Positions 9,173 through 17,660 of a DNA stretch of 64,000 bases are shown piece by piece; the stretch's first letter is position 1; every line of letters begins with the position of its first letter. The notes beneath the pieces are model-generated. The model searched no databases, was not told where the DNA came from, and saw only the letters and a list, made by a program, of their open reading frames with translations. The stretch covers positions 1 through 64,000 of the forward strand of contig JBBDSU010000030.1 in NCBI GenBank assembly GCA_040904825.1. The letters run 5' to 3'. The translations under genes and the position numbers were made by a program. The stretch comes from JBBDSU01 sp040904825. Its GTDB lineage: Bacteria; Actinomycetota; Nitriliruptoria; Nitriliruptorales; Nitriliruptoraceae.

Positions 9173-9211
9173 CACGACACCACCACTCGCCGACGAACTA
9201 CCAGGACGATC

Positions 9212-9757
9212 ATGTCGCCTCAATCTCATTCCGCAGATGCCACTGACCCAGCGCGGCGCACCGCTGCCGTGGTCACTTCAAGCGATGGAGTGTTCTACGG
9301 CCACCGTGCCAACGAGTCCGGTCAGGCTGTCGCAGCCCAACTCGCCGAGCACGGTTTCGAGGTGGTCGAGCACGCGACGGTGCCCGACGAACGTGACCGT
9401 ATCGCCTCAATGCTCATCGATCTGGCCTCGCGTACCGCAGTTGTGGCCATCACTGGCGGCACAGGATTCGGGCCACGCGATGTCACCCCGGAGGCGACTC
9501 GTGACGTCATCGACCGCGAGGCACCTGGCCTGGCGGAGGCGATGCGAGCTGCCGGGCGCGAGGTAACACCAATGGCTGACCTCTCACGGTCTGTGTGCGG
9601 GATTCGGGGCGCATCACTCGTCATCAACCTGCCAGGCAGCCCGAAAGGTGCCACCGAAAGCCTCGGAGCGATCATCGGGTTGCTGCCTCACGCCCTTGAT
9701 CTGCTTGCTGGCGATACGACTCGCCATCCGAAAGCTCCACCCACAGCGCAGGCCTGA
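9212..9757 (+). CDS. Molybdenum cofactor biosynthesis protein, MoaB/Mog family
   Basis: Adenylates molybdopterin before molybdate insertion, judged by family. The 181 residues start at ATG 9212. The core shows VTSSDGVFYG and the signature ITGGTGFGPRDVTPEAT; NLPGSPKGATESL is the second conserved block. MoaB and Mog cannot be separated by eye. It is divergent from the mocA-like gene with about 40 bases between them, so the two may share a regulatory region. moaA and the moaD-moaE fusion lie 11 kb away. Confidence 0.9.
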   Translation: MSPQSHSADATDPARRTAAVVTSSDGVFYGHRANESGQAVAAQLAEHGFEVVEHATVPDERDRIASMLIDLASRTAVVAITGGTGFGPRDVTPEATRDVIDREAPGLAEAMRAAGREVTPMADLSRSVCGIRGASLVINLPGSPKGATESLGAIIGLLPHALDLLAGDTTRHPKAPPTAQA

Positions 9758-9837
9758 CCGCCCGCGACAGCTGTCTGGCGTTCCTCGGATCGCGGCCGAC
9801 CGCAAAATCAGACTCCCAGCGAGCGAAGCGCAGATCG

Positions 9838-11070
9838 TCAGTAGGCAGAGCGTGCCTTCCTCGCGCGAAGGCCCAGCCACAACAGCAGCCCAGCATTCGC
9901 TACCGCGCCGACACCGAACGCGAACTGGGCGCCGATGAGGTCGATCAGCCCTCCGCCAATCGCGCCGCCAATCGGCTTGCTACCGACGAACGCCATGCTG
10001 AACAGCGCCATGACCCGACCCATCATCTCATCGGCTGACACCATTTGCAGTTGCGTCTGCACCGCTGTGATCACCGCTGTGCCTCCCGCACCGAGCAAGA
10101 CCATCGCCGTCATCGCAGCCGCAACCTCCGGGATGGCCGCGGCGATGAGCAGCGCAATGGTGGTCGCGAGCAGCGCGAGGTGGGTTTGTCGGGCCCCATG
10201 GACAGCTGCACGGGACATCGCCACTGCACCGATAAACGAACCCAGGCCCGCAGCCGACAGCAACAGCCCGTAGAGCGATGCGTCGCCGCCGAGCGTGATG
10301 CTGGCGTAGGCCGGAGCGATGACGACATAGTTCCAGGCAAAGACGCCGACCACGAACGAGATGACCAGCGGCGCCAGGATGCGCGGCTCCTTGCCGGCAT
10401 AGGCGAATCCGGCCCTGATCTGGCCTGGCCCCTTGCTCGCCACGACCGGGGGACGCAGCTTTGAGCGGTCAATCATCAAGAGCGCGACGAGCACGAACGC
10501 GAAGCTGAGCGTGTTGACCACAAAGCACCACAGCACACCGAACGCCGCCGTGATGGCGCCGGCTATCGCCGGGCCGACCGCCCGAGAGATCGTGCCACCG
10601 GCAGACTCGAGCGCCACCGCGTTGGGCAGTTCCTCGTCGGTGGCAAGGTCTCGCAAGAAACGACGTCGCAGCGGATTGTCAACGAGATTGATGAAGCCTC
10701 TGGCGCCAGCGTTGGCATACACGAGCAGGACCGTCGGCTCGGGCAGCAGTGCCACGGCAACCAGCATCACCGAGGCCAACGCGTGCAGCGCTTGGGTGAT
10801 CAAGAGCAGCCGTAACCGGTCCGCCCGGTCGGTGATCAGCCCCCCGTAGGGTCCGAACAGCAACAATGGACCGAACCGCAGCGCAGTGTGGATCCCGAGC
10901 GCGGTACCGCTGCCGGTGAGTTGGAGAACCAGCCACAACTCGGCGGTCTGCTGCATCCAGTTGCCGAATGACGACAGGTTCGAGCCGACCACGAAACGGC
11001 GAACGTTGACATTTTCGAGCGACAGGCCGATGCGCCCCCAACGCGACGGGCGCGGCTGTTCGTCATCCAC
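9838..11070 (-). CDS. MFS transporter, EntS/MFS_3-like
   Basis: A 410-residue integral membrane protein with about twelve hydrophobic segments. It opens with NVNVRRFVVGSNLSSFGNWMQQTAE, the common N-terminus of the MFS_3 (enterobactin exporter-like) group, and has GGLITDRADRLRLL, a variant of the MFS loop 2-3 motif. Substrate is unknown; relatives export siderophores, antibiotics or macrolides. The flanking genes (moaB/mog convergent on one side, ptsI in the same direction on the other) give no hint. Confidence 0.82.
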   Translation of the reverse strand: MDDEQPRPSRWGRIGLSLENVNVRRFVVGSNLSSFGNWMQQTAELWLVLQLTGSGTALGIHTALRFGPLLLFGPYGGLITDRADRLRLLLITQALHALASVMLVAVALLPEPTVLLVYANAGARGFINLVDNPLRRRFLRDLATDEELPNAVALESAGGTISRAVGPAIAGAITAAFGVLWCFVVNTLSFAFVLVALLMIDRSKLRPPVVASKGPGQIRAGFAYAGKEPRILAPLVISFVVGVFAWNYVVIAPAYASITLGGDASLYGLLLSAAGLGSFIGAVAMSRAAVHGARQTHLALLATTIALLIAAAIPEVAAAMTAMVLLGAGGTAVITAVQTQLQMVSADEMMGRVMALFSMAFVGSKPIGGAIGGGLIDLIGAQFAFGVGAVANAGLLLWLGLRARKARSAY

Positions 11071-11256
11071 GAGGTTTGGCCGCCAGTGTCAGTCGGGCGC
11101 GGTCGACCGCACCCGATGCTTTACCCGCTATCGCGACCATAGCCCCGCGCCGGTTCAGCTTCCGCATCGGCCGATCAGGGGGCTGTCGCCGTCCTTCTGG
11201 CACGAATCTAACGGGTGCCGACCGTCCCGATTTCGCGCCCAGATGATCGCCAGCCG

Positions 11257-13122
11257 TCAGCCGGTTCCCGCACCTTCTGCGTCCAAGATCTCCGCCAGCG
11301 CTGCTCGAGCCTGTCGCCCATCACTCATAGTGCGGGCTTGGTCGACAGCCACACGGCAATCGGCAACAGTCATGCCAGCCAGTGCCGACCTGACGGAGAG
11401 GATCGCGGCAGGAGTCATCGATAGCTCGTCAACGCCGAGTCCCACCAGTGCCTGCGCAACGAGTGGATCACTCGCCGCTTCTCCACACACGCCCACCCAG
11501 GCATCCACCGCATGCGCGGCCTGCGCCACTCCAGCGATCACATCAAGCACGACCGGATGCAGGACGTCGGCCCCAACCTCAACGTCGGCGTTGAGACGAT
11601 CGGCCGCAAACAGATACTGGACCAGATCGTTGGTTCCGATCGAGACAAAATCGCACAAATCGACCAGAGACCCGATCCCCAGTGCTGCAACCGGTGTCTC
11701 GACCATGATCCCGAATTCCACCGGGACGTCATCCAGGCCCGTTGACGTCCGAACATCGTCGAAGATCTTGCGCGCAGCGATCAGCTCTGCACGTTCGGTA
11801 ACCATCGGCAACATGACGCACAGCCGCCCCGCCTGGTCAGCTGGTGAGCATTGATCCCCACCCGCTCGATCGCCAGACGTTTGATGAGCAGCCTGCAGCA
11901 ACGCCGCGAACTGATCCTTTAGGAGCTTGGGTTCAGCCAGACTCAAGCGCAGTCCTCGTACGCCCAGCGCCGGGTTCGGTTCATCCCTGGTCGCCACGAA
12001 CGGCAGTGGCTTGTCCGCGCCGACATCCAGGGTTCGCACCACGACACGATGCGACGGGAAGGCCTCGAGCACTTCGACGACGAAGTCGCGCTGCTCATCG
12101 ATCGACGGGGCGTCCTTCCTGTCGAGATACAGCAGTTCGGTGCGCACAAGCCCGGAGCCCTCTGCCCCGACCTCACGGGCTGATCGCAGATCATCGTGGC
12201 TGGCAATGTTGGCGGCAATCTCGATGCGATGGCCGTCGGCAGTCTGGGTGGATCGGGCTGCAAACCGTGCGAGATCTGCCTTTTCACGCTCAGCGCGCTC
12301 GATCTGGCGCTCAATCTCGGTGACCATCTGCTCATCGGGATCGAAGGTGACCTCGCCGGAGGCTCCATCGACCACGGCTTGCTGTGACTGGCCAGCCGCC
12401 TCGACAACACCAGGCGCCCCCACCACACAGGGCACACCCAGCGCTCGGCTCAGGATCGCTGCGTGACTGGTCGGCGAGCCCCGCTCGGTCACCAGCGCAA
12501 GGATGCTGTCTCGAGGCAACTCGACAGTCTGGCTGGGAGTCAGCTCATCAGCAACGATGATCGATGCAACGTCGGGGGCCGCAACGCCTGCGGTCACACC
12601 ATCGAGCAGTGCCTGGACCCGTGACGAAACGTCGTCGATATCACTGACCCGTGCTGCCAGCAGTTCGTCGTCGGACTCAGCAAGTCTCTGCCGGAACTCT
12701 CCGAAGACCGACGCCACGGCAGCATCCGCATGCTGACCTTCCTTAATGAGCGCCTGCGCTCGACGTCGCAACACGGGATCTTCGGTGAAGGAAGCCTGCG
12801 TGGCGAAGATGTCGGCTTCGTCGGCACCAACCTCACCACCTACCCGGTCAGCGAGCGCACGCAAGTTTCTACCTGCGGCATCAAGCGCAGCAAGCAAGCG
12901 CTCGACTTCTGCCGCCTGCGCCTCACCCTGATCTTCTCCGGCGTGATCTTCTCCGGCGTGATCGTCTCCGGCGTCGGGAGTTGGTGATGCTGATGGACTC
13001 GATGCGGCTGCGACCCTGTCGAGCAAATGGACCGGGCCCATGGCGATCCCCGATGAAGCACCGCGCCCGGTAATCCGCAACGGGCCGTCACCCGCCACAG
13101 ATTCGCCTTCAGCGGAGGTCAT
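11257..13122 (-). CDS. ptsI: Phosphoenolpyruvate-protein phosphotransferase (PTS enzyme I)
   Basis: Takes phosphate from phosphoenolpyruvate and passes it to HPr, the first step of the sugar phosphotransferase relay. The 621 residues are slightly longer than usual (about 575). The phosphorylated histidine is His220 in RGSPTSHAAILSRALG; the PEP-binding catalytic cysteine is Cys546 in GVCGEAASDP. The extra length includes an acidic insertion near residues 42-68 built on a HAGED repeat, in the region before the HPr-binding helices. The start overlaps the ptsH stop by 4 bases. It is the last gene of the seven-gene PTS operon. Confidence 0.95.
   Translation of the reverse strand: MTSAEGESVAGDGPLRITGRGASSGIAMGPVHLLDRVAAASSPSASPTPDAGDDHAGEDHAGEDQGEAQAAEVERLLAALDAAGRNLRALADRVGGEVGADEADIFATQASFTEDPVLRRRAQALIKEGQHADAAVASVFGEFRQRLAESDDELLAARVSDIDDVSSRVQALLDGVTAGVAAPDVASIIVADELTPSQTVELPRDSILALVTERGSPTSHAAILSRALGVPCVVGAPGVVEAAGQSQQAVVDGASGEVTFDPDEQMVTEIERQIERAEREKADLARFAARSTQTADGHRIEIAANIASHDDLRSAREVGAEGSGLVRTELLYLDRKDAPSIDEQRDFVVEVLEAFPSHRVVVRTLDVGADKPLPFVATRDEPNPALGVRGLRLSLAEPKLLKDQFAALLQAAHQTSGDRAGGDQCSPADQAGRLCVMLPMVTERAELIAARKIFDDVRTSTGLDDVPVEFGIMVETPVAALGIGSLVDLCDFVSIGTNDLVQYLFAADRLNADVEVGADVLHPVVLDVIAGVAQAAHAVDAWVGVCGEAASDPLVAQALVGLGVDELSMTPAAILSVRSALAGMTVADCRVAVDQARTMSDGRQARAALAEILDAEGAGTG
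12930..12974. repeat. Three tandem copies of a 15-base unit inside ptsI
   Basis: Units gatcttctccggcgt (12930-12944 and 12945-12959) and gatcgtctccggcgt (12960-12974) are tandem and in frame. They encode the HAGED-type acidic repeat near residues 53-65 of enzyme I. Being a multiple of three, expansion or contraction would leave the protein in frame. Confidence 0.95.
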
Positions 13123-13409
13123 TCGGATTCGCCCGCAGTTTCGTCAGATTCCCCGAGCCCCGCCTCGACCAACGACGCAAGTTCATCAACAGCTACCTCG
13201 GCACCGTCGCCCTCGGCACGCAAAGTGATCGTGTCACCATGCCGTGCATCAAGCGTCAGCAGGCTCAAGACCGATCCTGCCTCAATCTCGACATCGCCCT
13301 TAGCCACGGTGACCGGCACGTCAAGCTTGGCCGCCGCCTCAGCGAACACTCGCGCTGGACGTGCATGTAATCCGCTGGGGTTGGCCAGCTTCACTGCCCG
13401 TTCATACAT
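13119..13409 (-). CDS. ptsH: Phosphocarrier protein HPr
   Basis: Carries phosphate from enzyme I to EIIA. It is 96 residues long. His15 lies in the canonical GLHARPA motif and Ser46 is present in EAGSVLSLL, the regulatory serine site of Gram-positive HPr; whether an HPr kinase exists is unknown from this window. The tail after about residue 85 is acidic. It overlaps the GntR gene by one base upstream and ptsI by four bases downstream, so translation of all three is coupled. Confidence 0.96.
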   Translation of the reverse strand: MYERAVKLANPSGLHARPARVFAEAAAKLDVPVTVAKGDVEIEAGSVLSLLTLDARHGDTITLRAEGDGAEVAVDELASLVEAGLGESDETAGESE

Positions 13410-14383
13410 CAGTCCTCCTTCCCTTCATCATCAGTGCCCCTTCCCTTCATCGCGCCTTGATCGCGCCAGCCATCTTCGTCGCCATCTGGCCGATTACTCA
13501 CGCCCCGAGTGACCGCACGGGTCACCGACGTATCACGGACAGCCTCGGCCAGGCGTAATGACCCCCAAGTCTGTCGCGATCCAACAACCCGCAACGACGG
13601 GCTCACCAGGTCGTGGCTTCTCCGATGCTCGGTGTGCAATTCGTAGCGATCACCTCGGTAGGACGAACTGACATGCTCGACGACGGAACCAGCGACATCG
13701 CGTGTGACCCGTTCAATATGCAGCACCGGGCTGTGTCGTGCGACACCAAGCAAGCCTGCCAGCCTGGCGTCAGCACACTCGGAGGTGACCCGTTGCTCGC
13801 ATGAGCCAAGCCGGCATCCATAGTCCTCAGCCAAGATCACGTACAGGGAGCGGCTGATGACATCGGCATTCTCGAGTCCTGGGAAACGATGGGAGGCCAA
13901 GTGGGCACGCTCTACTGCCACCGGCTCACCGTTGCCGGTTCGCACCCGTTCGATGACGACGATCTGGTCGTCGGCGGCGACGCCTAAGTGGTGGCCGATT
14001 CGCTCACCGGCGCGATCAAGCGTCTGCGACAGTAGAACCGAACCCGGCTCCATGCCGCGATCATGCATGTCTTCGGTGAAGGAAGTCAGCAATGGAGGCT
14101 GCGCAAATCGTGGTTCGGCGATGTAGGTGCCAGCACCCTGGAGCCGCCAGATCAGGCCCCGGCGTTCCAGGCGACTCAGCGCCGCCCGAACTGTCATGCG
14201 CGCCACACCGTAGGTCGCTGCAAGTTCACGTTCGCTAGGCAACCGCTGACCCGCAACTCCATCGGCAACCAGATCTTCCAGGGCCTGCTTCAACTGCTGG
14301 CTATTGCGGCGCCCGCGTCCGCCGTTGGACGCTCCGCGCGACGGCTGGTCTGATCGTCTGTCGGTTGGTCGCGTCACCGTCAC
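13409..14383 (-). CDS. GntR-family regulator, HutC/DasR (NagR)-like
   Basis: A transcription factor of 324 residues. Residues about 28-92 are the GntR winged helix (LPSERELAATYGVARMTVRA, then GLIWRLQGAGTYIA), and about 98-255 form a UTRA effector domain of the type that binds phosphorylated amino sugars in DasR/NagR. About 70 extra C-terminal residues are polar and charged, not part of the standard domain. The gene lies inside the PTS operon. A DasR-type operator stands in the divergent promoter region at 17588-17603, so autoregulation and control of nagA are the obvious inference. Confidence 0.88.
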   Translation of the reverse strand: MTVTRPTDRRSDQPSRGASNGGRGRRNSQQLKQALEDLVADGVAGQRLPSERELAATYGVARMTVRAALSRLERRGLIWRLQGAGTYIAEPRFAQPPLLTSFTEDMHDRGMEPGSVLLSQTLDRAGERIGHHLGVAADDQIVVIERVRTGNGEPVAVERAHLASHRFPGLENADVISRSLYVILAEDYGCRLGSCEQRVTSECADARLAGLLGVARHSPVLHIERVTRDVAGSVVEHVSSSYRGDRYELHTEHRRSHDLVSPSLRVVGSRQTWGSLRLAEAVRDTSVTRAVTRGVSNRPDGDEDGWRDQGAMKGRGTDDEGKED

Positions 14384-14398
14384 CTCCCTTGTCGCGCT

Positions 14399-15127
14399 CT
14401 ACAGCAACCCGATCGACGGACGATACCTGTGCATCAGTTCAGCGTTCCTTTCATCGCCGCCAGCCACATTCGCGCTGGTCCACAGGGGCAGCGCTACCTC
14501 GCGATCCTGGGCTAATTGCGCGAGCCGAACCAGCAGAAGGTTCCACAGATAGATCGAGGTCAGCGATGACAACGGTGCCGTGCGCATCTCTCCGAGGGTG
14601 AACGCGGCATCGCCAGGCGGGACCCCGATGTCCAGCAACACATCAACGATCTCGTCGAGCTTGACTCCTGCCCTGGCCGGCGCCGCACGTAGATGCGGCA
14701 GCGACGAGACTGCGACAACCCACATCCCGGCAGCCTTCATGCCGCGGGCGATTGCCACCGGCACTGGGTTGACGCCCGAACTCGAGAAGATGAAGCCGAC
14801 CTCTCCAGGTTGGAGTGAAGCCTGGGCCAACAGCACTTCTCCGAGATCCTCAGCCCGCTCAAGCACCGTGCTTGCCATCCCGCCGTTCAAGGGCATGAGC
14901 CCAGGATGGGTGATCGGATTCACACAGGCAAGACCGCCTGCGCGGTAGAAAGCCTCAAGTACAAGACCGCTGGAGTGCCCGGTACCGGCGACATGGATAC
15001 GTGCGCCGTCTTCGATGCACGTCATCATCTTCGCTGCGACTTCGTCGAGCGCCGCATGGTTGGTGTCCTCGGCTGTTTGCAGGTGCTGGCGCATCACTTC
15101 ACCGAAATCATCACCCGGGCGAGTCAT
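14399..15127 (-). CDS. SIS-domain phosphosugar-binding protein (UPF0309-like)
   Basis: A cytoplasmic protein of 242 residues from ATG 15127, preferred over ATG 15133 because GGAGGGA then has proper spacing. It has a single SIS domain: RIHVAGTGHSSGLVLEAFYRAGG, then the phosphosugar loop FIFSSSGVNPVPVAIARG. Proteins of this group are annotated as UPF0309 and often sit beside amino-sugar PTS genes; the reaction is unknown. Sequence differs clearly from the second SIS protein of the locus (18860-19957). The 5' end overlaps the EIIA gene by 17 bases. An isomerase, a lyase for a lactyl ether, or an epimerase step are all possible. Confidence 0.75.
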   Translation of the reverse strand: MTRPGDDFGEVMRQHLQTAEDTNHAALDEVAAKMMTCIEDGARIHVAGTGHSSGLVLEAFYRAGGLACVNPITHPGLMPLNGGMASTVLERAEDLGEVLLAQASLQPGEVGFIFSSSGVNPVPVAIARGMKAAGMWVVAVSSLPHLRAAPARAGVKLDEIVDVLLDIGVPPGDAAFTLGEMRTAPLSSLTSIYLWNLLLVRLAQLAQDREVALPLWTSANVAGGDERNAELMHRYRPSIGLL

Positions 15128-15593
15128 GTCCATTCCCTCCGGTCACGCGGCGCAAGAGCATGGTGGCGTCCGCGTCGTCATCCGCTTGCCGCAACCGGTC
15201 GGCCAGCCCGTCGATCAGGTGCCGCGCCAATTCGGAAAGCATGCCAACGTGCTGGTCGGCATCCGGCGATCCGAAGGCAAAGACCACATCGACGGGATCA
15301 TTCGCTTCGTGGCCGAAGTCGACGGCCTCGGTGAGCGTCACGACCGCCAGGCATGCGACTTCCACGCCGTCTTCTGGTCGAGCGTGCGCCAATGCGATGC
15401 CGGGCGCGAGCACGATATAGGGACCATGCTCCTCCACCATCGCGACACACCGGTCCGGGTAGCCGGACGCGACTGCGTTCACCTCAACGAGAGGTTCGCA
15501 CGCGAGGTGGATTGCCGCACGCCAATCATCCGCTGGACGCCGGACACGCGCAACCGTCACCGGCGCGCTGTCTCCGTCGGCCGTCTTCACCAC
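15111..15593 (-). CDS. PTS EIIA component (fructose/mannitol-ascorbate type)
   Basis: Accepts phosphate from HPr and passes it to EIIB. The 160 residues match the PTS_EIIA_2 fold with the active His70 in IALAHARPEDG, preceded by EEHGPYIVLAPG. The closest pattern is the UlaC (ascorbate) branch, in keeping with the adjacent UlaB- and UlaA-type subunits. The start is GTG directly after the EIIB stop. Confidence 0.88.
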   Translation of the reverse strand: MVKTADGDSAPVTVARVRRPADDWRAAIHLACEPLVEVNAVASGYPDRCVAMVEEHGPYIVLAPGIALAHARPEDGVEVACLAVVTLTEAVDFGHEANDPVDVVFAFGSPDADQHVGMLSELARHLIDGLADRLRQADDDADATMLLRRVTGGNGHDSPG

Positions 15594-15899
15594 TCAGTCC
15601 AACCAGCCTTGGGCGGTGAACTGCTCGGTGAGCTGCTTCTCCAGACCATCTTTGTCCATGAAGTTGCTGATGCCAATCACGACCGGAGCCCGATCTACAA
15701 AGCCTTCCGTGTGCATGTCCTGGCCGACGATCACGTCAGCCTTCATGCTGCGGGCACTCGACACGTCGGTGGCTTCGACCTTGGCCGCCACCCCCATCCG
15801 CTTGAGCACCTCCTCAACACTCATGCGCAGCATGAGACTTGATCCCATGCCTACTCCGCACACGGTCAGGACTTTCAAGGGCTCCGGTCGTGATGGCAT
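15594..15899 (-). CDS. PTS EIIB component (UlaB/SgaB-like)
   Basis: Phosphorylated on cysteine and donates phosphate to the incoming sugar. The 101 residues show LKVLTVCGVGMGSSLMLRM, with the active Cys14 in the P-loop, and later VIVGQDM and VIGISNFMDK, typical of the ascorbate/galactitol EIIB group. A GGAGGG ribosome binding site precedes the ATG, and only three bases separate it from the EIIC stop. Confidence 0.9.
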   Translation of the reverse strand: MPSRPEPLKVLTVCGVGMGSSLMLRMSVEEVLKRMGVAAKVEATDVSSARSMKADVIVGQDMHTEGFVDRAPVVIGISNFMDKDGLEKQLTEQFTAQGWLD

Positions 15900-15902
15900 G
15901 AT

Positions 15903-17381
15903 CTATTCCCTCCTGTCGCCGTCGAGCGGCGAGGTAACCGGTGGGGCAGTGGCATCGGGACGCTCGAACGGAGCATCTCCACCTGTTGTCCCCGCCGGAA
16001 GGTCGGTGACCCGCTTGCGCAGGATCGAGTACCAGACCACGAAGATCACGGTGATCACCACAGGTACCAGCCAGATCCCGACACCGATGGTTTCGGCGAC
16101 AGATCCGATACCCAACACCAGCCATGCGATCACGTACCAGTCCGGGTCCGCCAGCGTGGCGAGCTCGGGTGCGGTGTCGGACAGCATCCCCCAGGTGATG
16201 GCCTGACCGATCGCCAGGAAGCTGCCGTTGATCACGCCTCCGAACACGGCGCCGCGCCACCCGGCGATCGCGTTGCCGAACACAGCGGCCGCTGCTCCCG
16301 GGAAGAACAGCATGATCATCGGCGGGACGAGCACGAACCAACCAGCAGCCGCAAAGATCCCCATGAAGATCAGGAACACCACCGTGCTGGACAGGAATCC
16401 GATCATCACGGCAGTCGGGGCAAACGGGAACACGGTTGGTGCGTCAAGCGCAGGGCGCGAGTTGGGGATCAACCGTTCGCTGATGCCCTTGAAGGCAGGC
16501 ACGATCTCAGCGAGGAACATCCGCACACCGAACAGCAGGATCGCGATACCGGCGGCGAATCGCAGACCGGCGATCAGCGCCCAGATCCACGGGTTGAGCT
16601 GATCGTTGTAGGCAGCGGCTTGCGCAACCAGCACAGCCCGGTCCGCGAACGCAGCGGCAACAAGGATGATCACTGTGATGATCAACGCCGTGCTGACGTT
16701 GATGTCCTTGAAGAACGACAGACGCTTGGGCAGATTGAGATTCTCGGTGTCGTGCTTCTCCTTGGTGCCCAATGGCTTGCCAAGCCGCCCGGCCATCCAG
16801 CATGCAAGCGATGACGTGTGGCCGTAGCCCCAGTCGTCGCTGTCAATGACCTTGCGCATCAACGGTGCCAGTGCAAGTGGCTGGATCGTCCAGTAGAGGG
16901 CGACCACGACCGCACCCGATACCACCAAAGCCCATTGATCGACGTCGCCAAAGACCTCGACCAGCGCGGCGGTGGTGATGACCGCGATCCAGAACAGCAG
17001 GTGCCCGGTCAGATACACATAGCGAGTGTTGAGCACCCGAACGACCAACAGATGGATGAAGAAGCCCAATGCGATGATCAGCGCGATGCTTCCACCATGG
17101 GTGCCGAGGAAGTTCCCAAGCGTGTTGGTCGCCTCAGGAGGCGCCAGTCCGACAGCGCTACCGACGATGGTCTGGAACGAAATCAGGCCACCGACGAACA
17201 CGTCGATACCGACAAACAGGATGATCACACCGATAGTCGCGCGGAGCGCGCCAGCGATGGTGTCTTCCAACGAGGCCTTCTGCAGCATCAGACCCACGAG
17301 CGTGATCAGACCGATCAGGATCGCGACCTCGCCAAATATGTTGGACGCTAGAAACTCAAGAACTGACTCGACAATCTCCAC
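15903..17381 (-). CDS. PTS EIIC permease, UlaA/SgaT (ascorbate-galactitol superfamily)
   Basis: The membrane channel that imports and presents the sugar for phosphorylation. It is 492 residues with about eleven hydrophobic segments. The VGLMLQKAS segment near residue 30, GGSIALIIALGFFIHLLVVR, and FPFAPTAVMIGFLSS are typical of UlaA/SgaT. The start is GTG 17381 behind AAGGGAG. Family precedent says L-ascorbate, but there are no ascorbate catabolic genes here (no UlaD, UlaE, UlaF or UlaG); the surroundings are NagA, a SIS deaminase and a DasR-like regulator. I infer an N-acetylated amino sugar as the substrate. First gene of the minus-strand operon. Confidence 0.9.
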   Translation of the reverse strand: MEIVESVLEFLASNIFGEVAILIGLITLVGLMLQKASLEDTIAGALRATIGVIILFVGIDVFVGGLISFQTIVGSAVGLAPPEATNTLGNFLGTHGGSIALIIALGFFIHLLVVRVLNTRYVYLTGHLLFWIAVITTAALVEVFGDVDQWALVVSGAVVVALYWTIQPLALAPLMRKVIDSDDWGYGHTSSLACWMAGRLGKPLGTKEKHDTENLNLPKRLSFFKDINVSTALIITVIILVAAAFADRAVLVAQAAAYNDQLNPWIWALIAGLRFAAGIAILLFGVRMFLAEIVPAFKGISERLIPNSRPALDAPTVFPFAPTAVMIGFLSSTVVFLIFMGIFAAAGWFVLVPPMIMLFFPGAAAAVFGNAIAGWRGAVFGGVINGSFLAIGQAITWGMLSDTAPELATLADPDWYVIAWLVLGIGSVAETIGVGIWLVPVVITVIFVVWYSILRKRVTDLPAGTTGGDAPFERPDATAPPVTSPLDGDRRE

Positions 17382-17570
17382 GTGCTGCTCCCTTCGCGCT
17401 CACCATCACCGGCCAGGCATCTCGGCGCGACAGCCGGTCAATAGCTACCGGTGGTCCTATCAGCGGATGATCACCACTGCCCGAACGCGCGGGCCTAACC
17501 CGCGTTGCGTGCCTTCTCCCGGCATCGCCTCGAGCCCACGCCACGATCTACATCCATCCACGACAGGATC

Positions 17571-17603
17571 TTGACATCGCAAACAATAATGGTCTAGTCC
17601 ATT
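17571..17603 (+). promoter_or_regulatory. nagA promoter overlapped by a DasR/NagR-type operator
   Basis: TTGACA (17571-17576) is a perfect -35 box; 16 bases later TCTAGT (17593-17598) is a fair -10. The 16-base element AATGGTCTAGTCCATT at 17588-17603 covers this -10. It is a palindrome at 14 of 16 positions and matches the core TGGTCTAG-CCA of the DasR responsive element. A DasR-like repressor bound here would block nagA. It also lies 207 bases upstream of the divergent EIIC gene. Binding by the local GntR protein is inference. Confidence 0.75.
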
Positions 17604-17660
17604 GAACTCAAGGGGCTTTATTCCCTATTCTCAAATCCAAACGGAAGGATGCTGGGGGTC

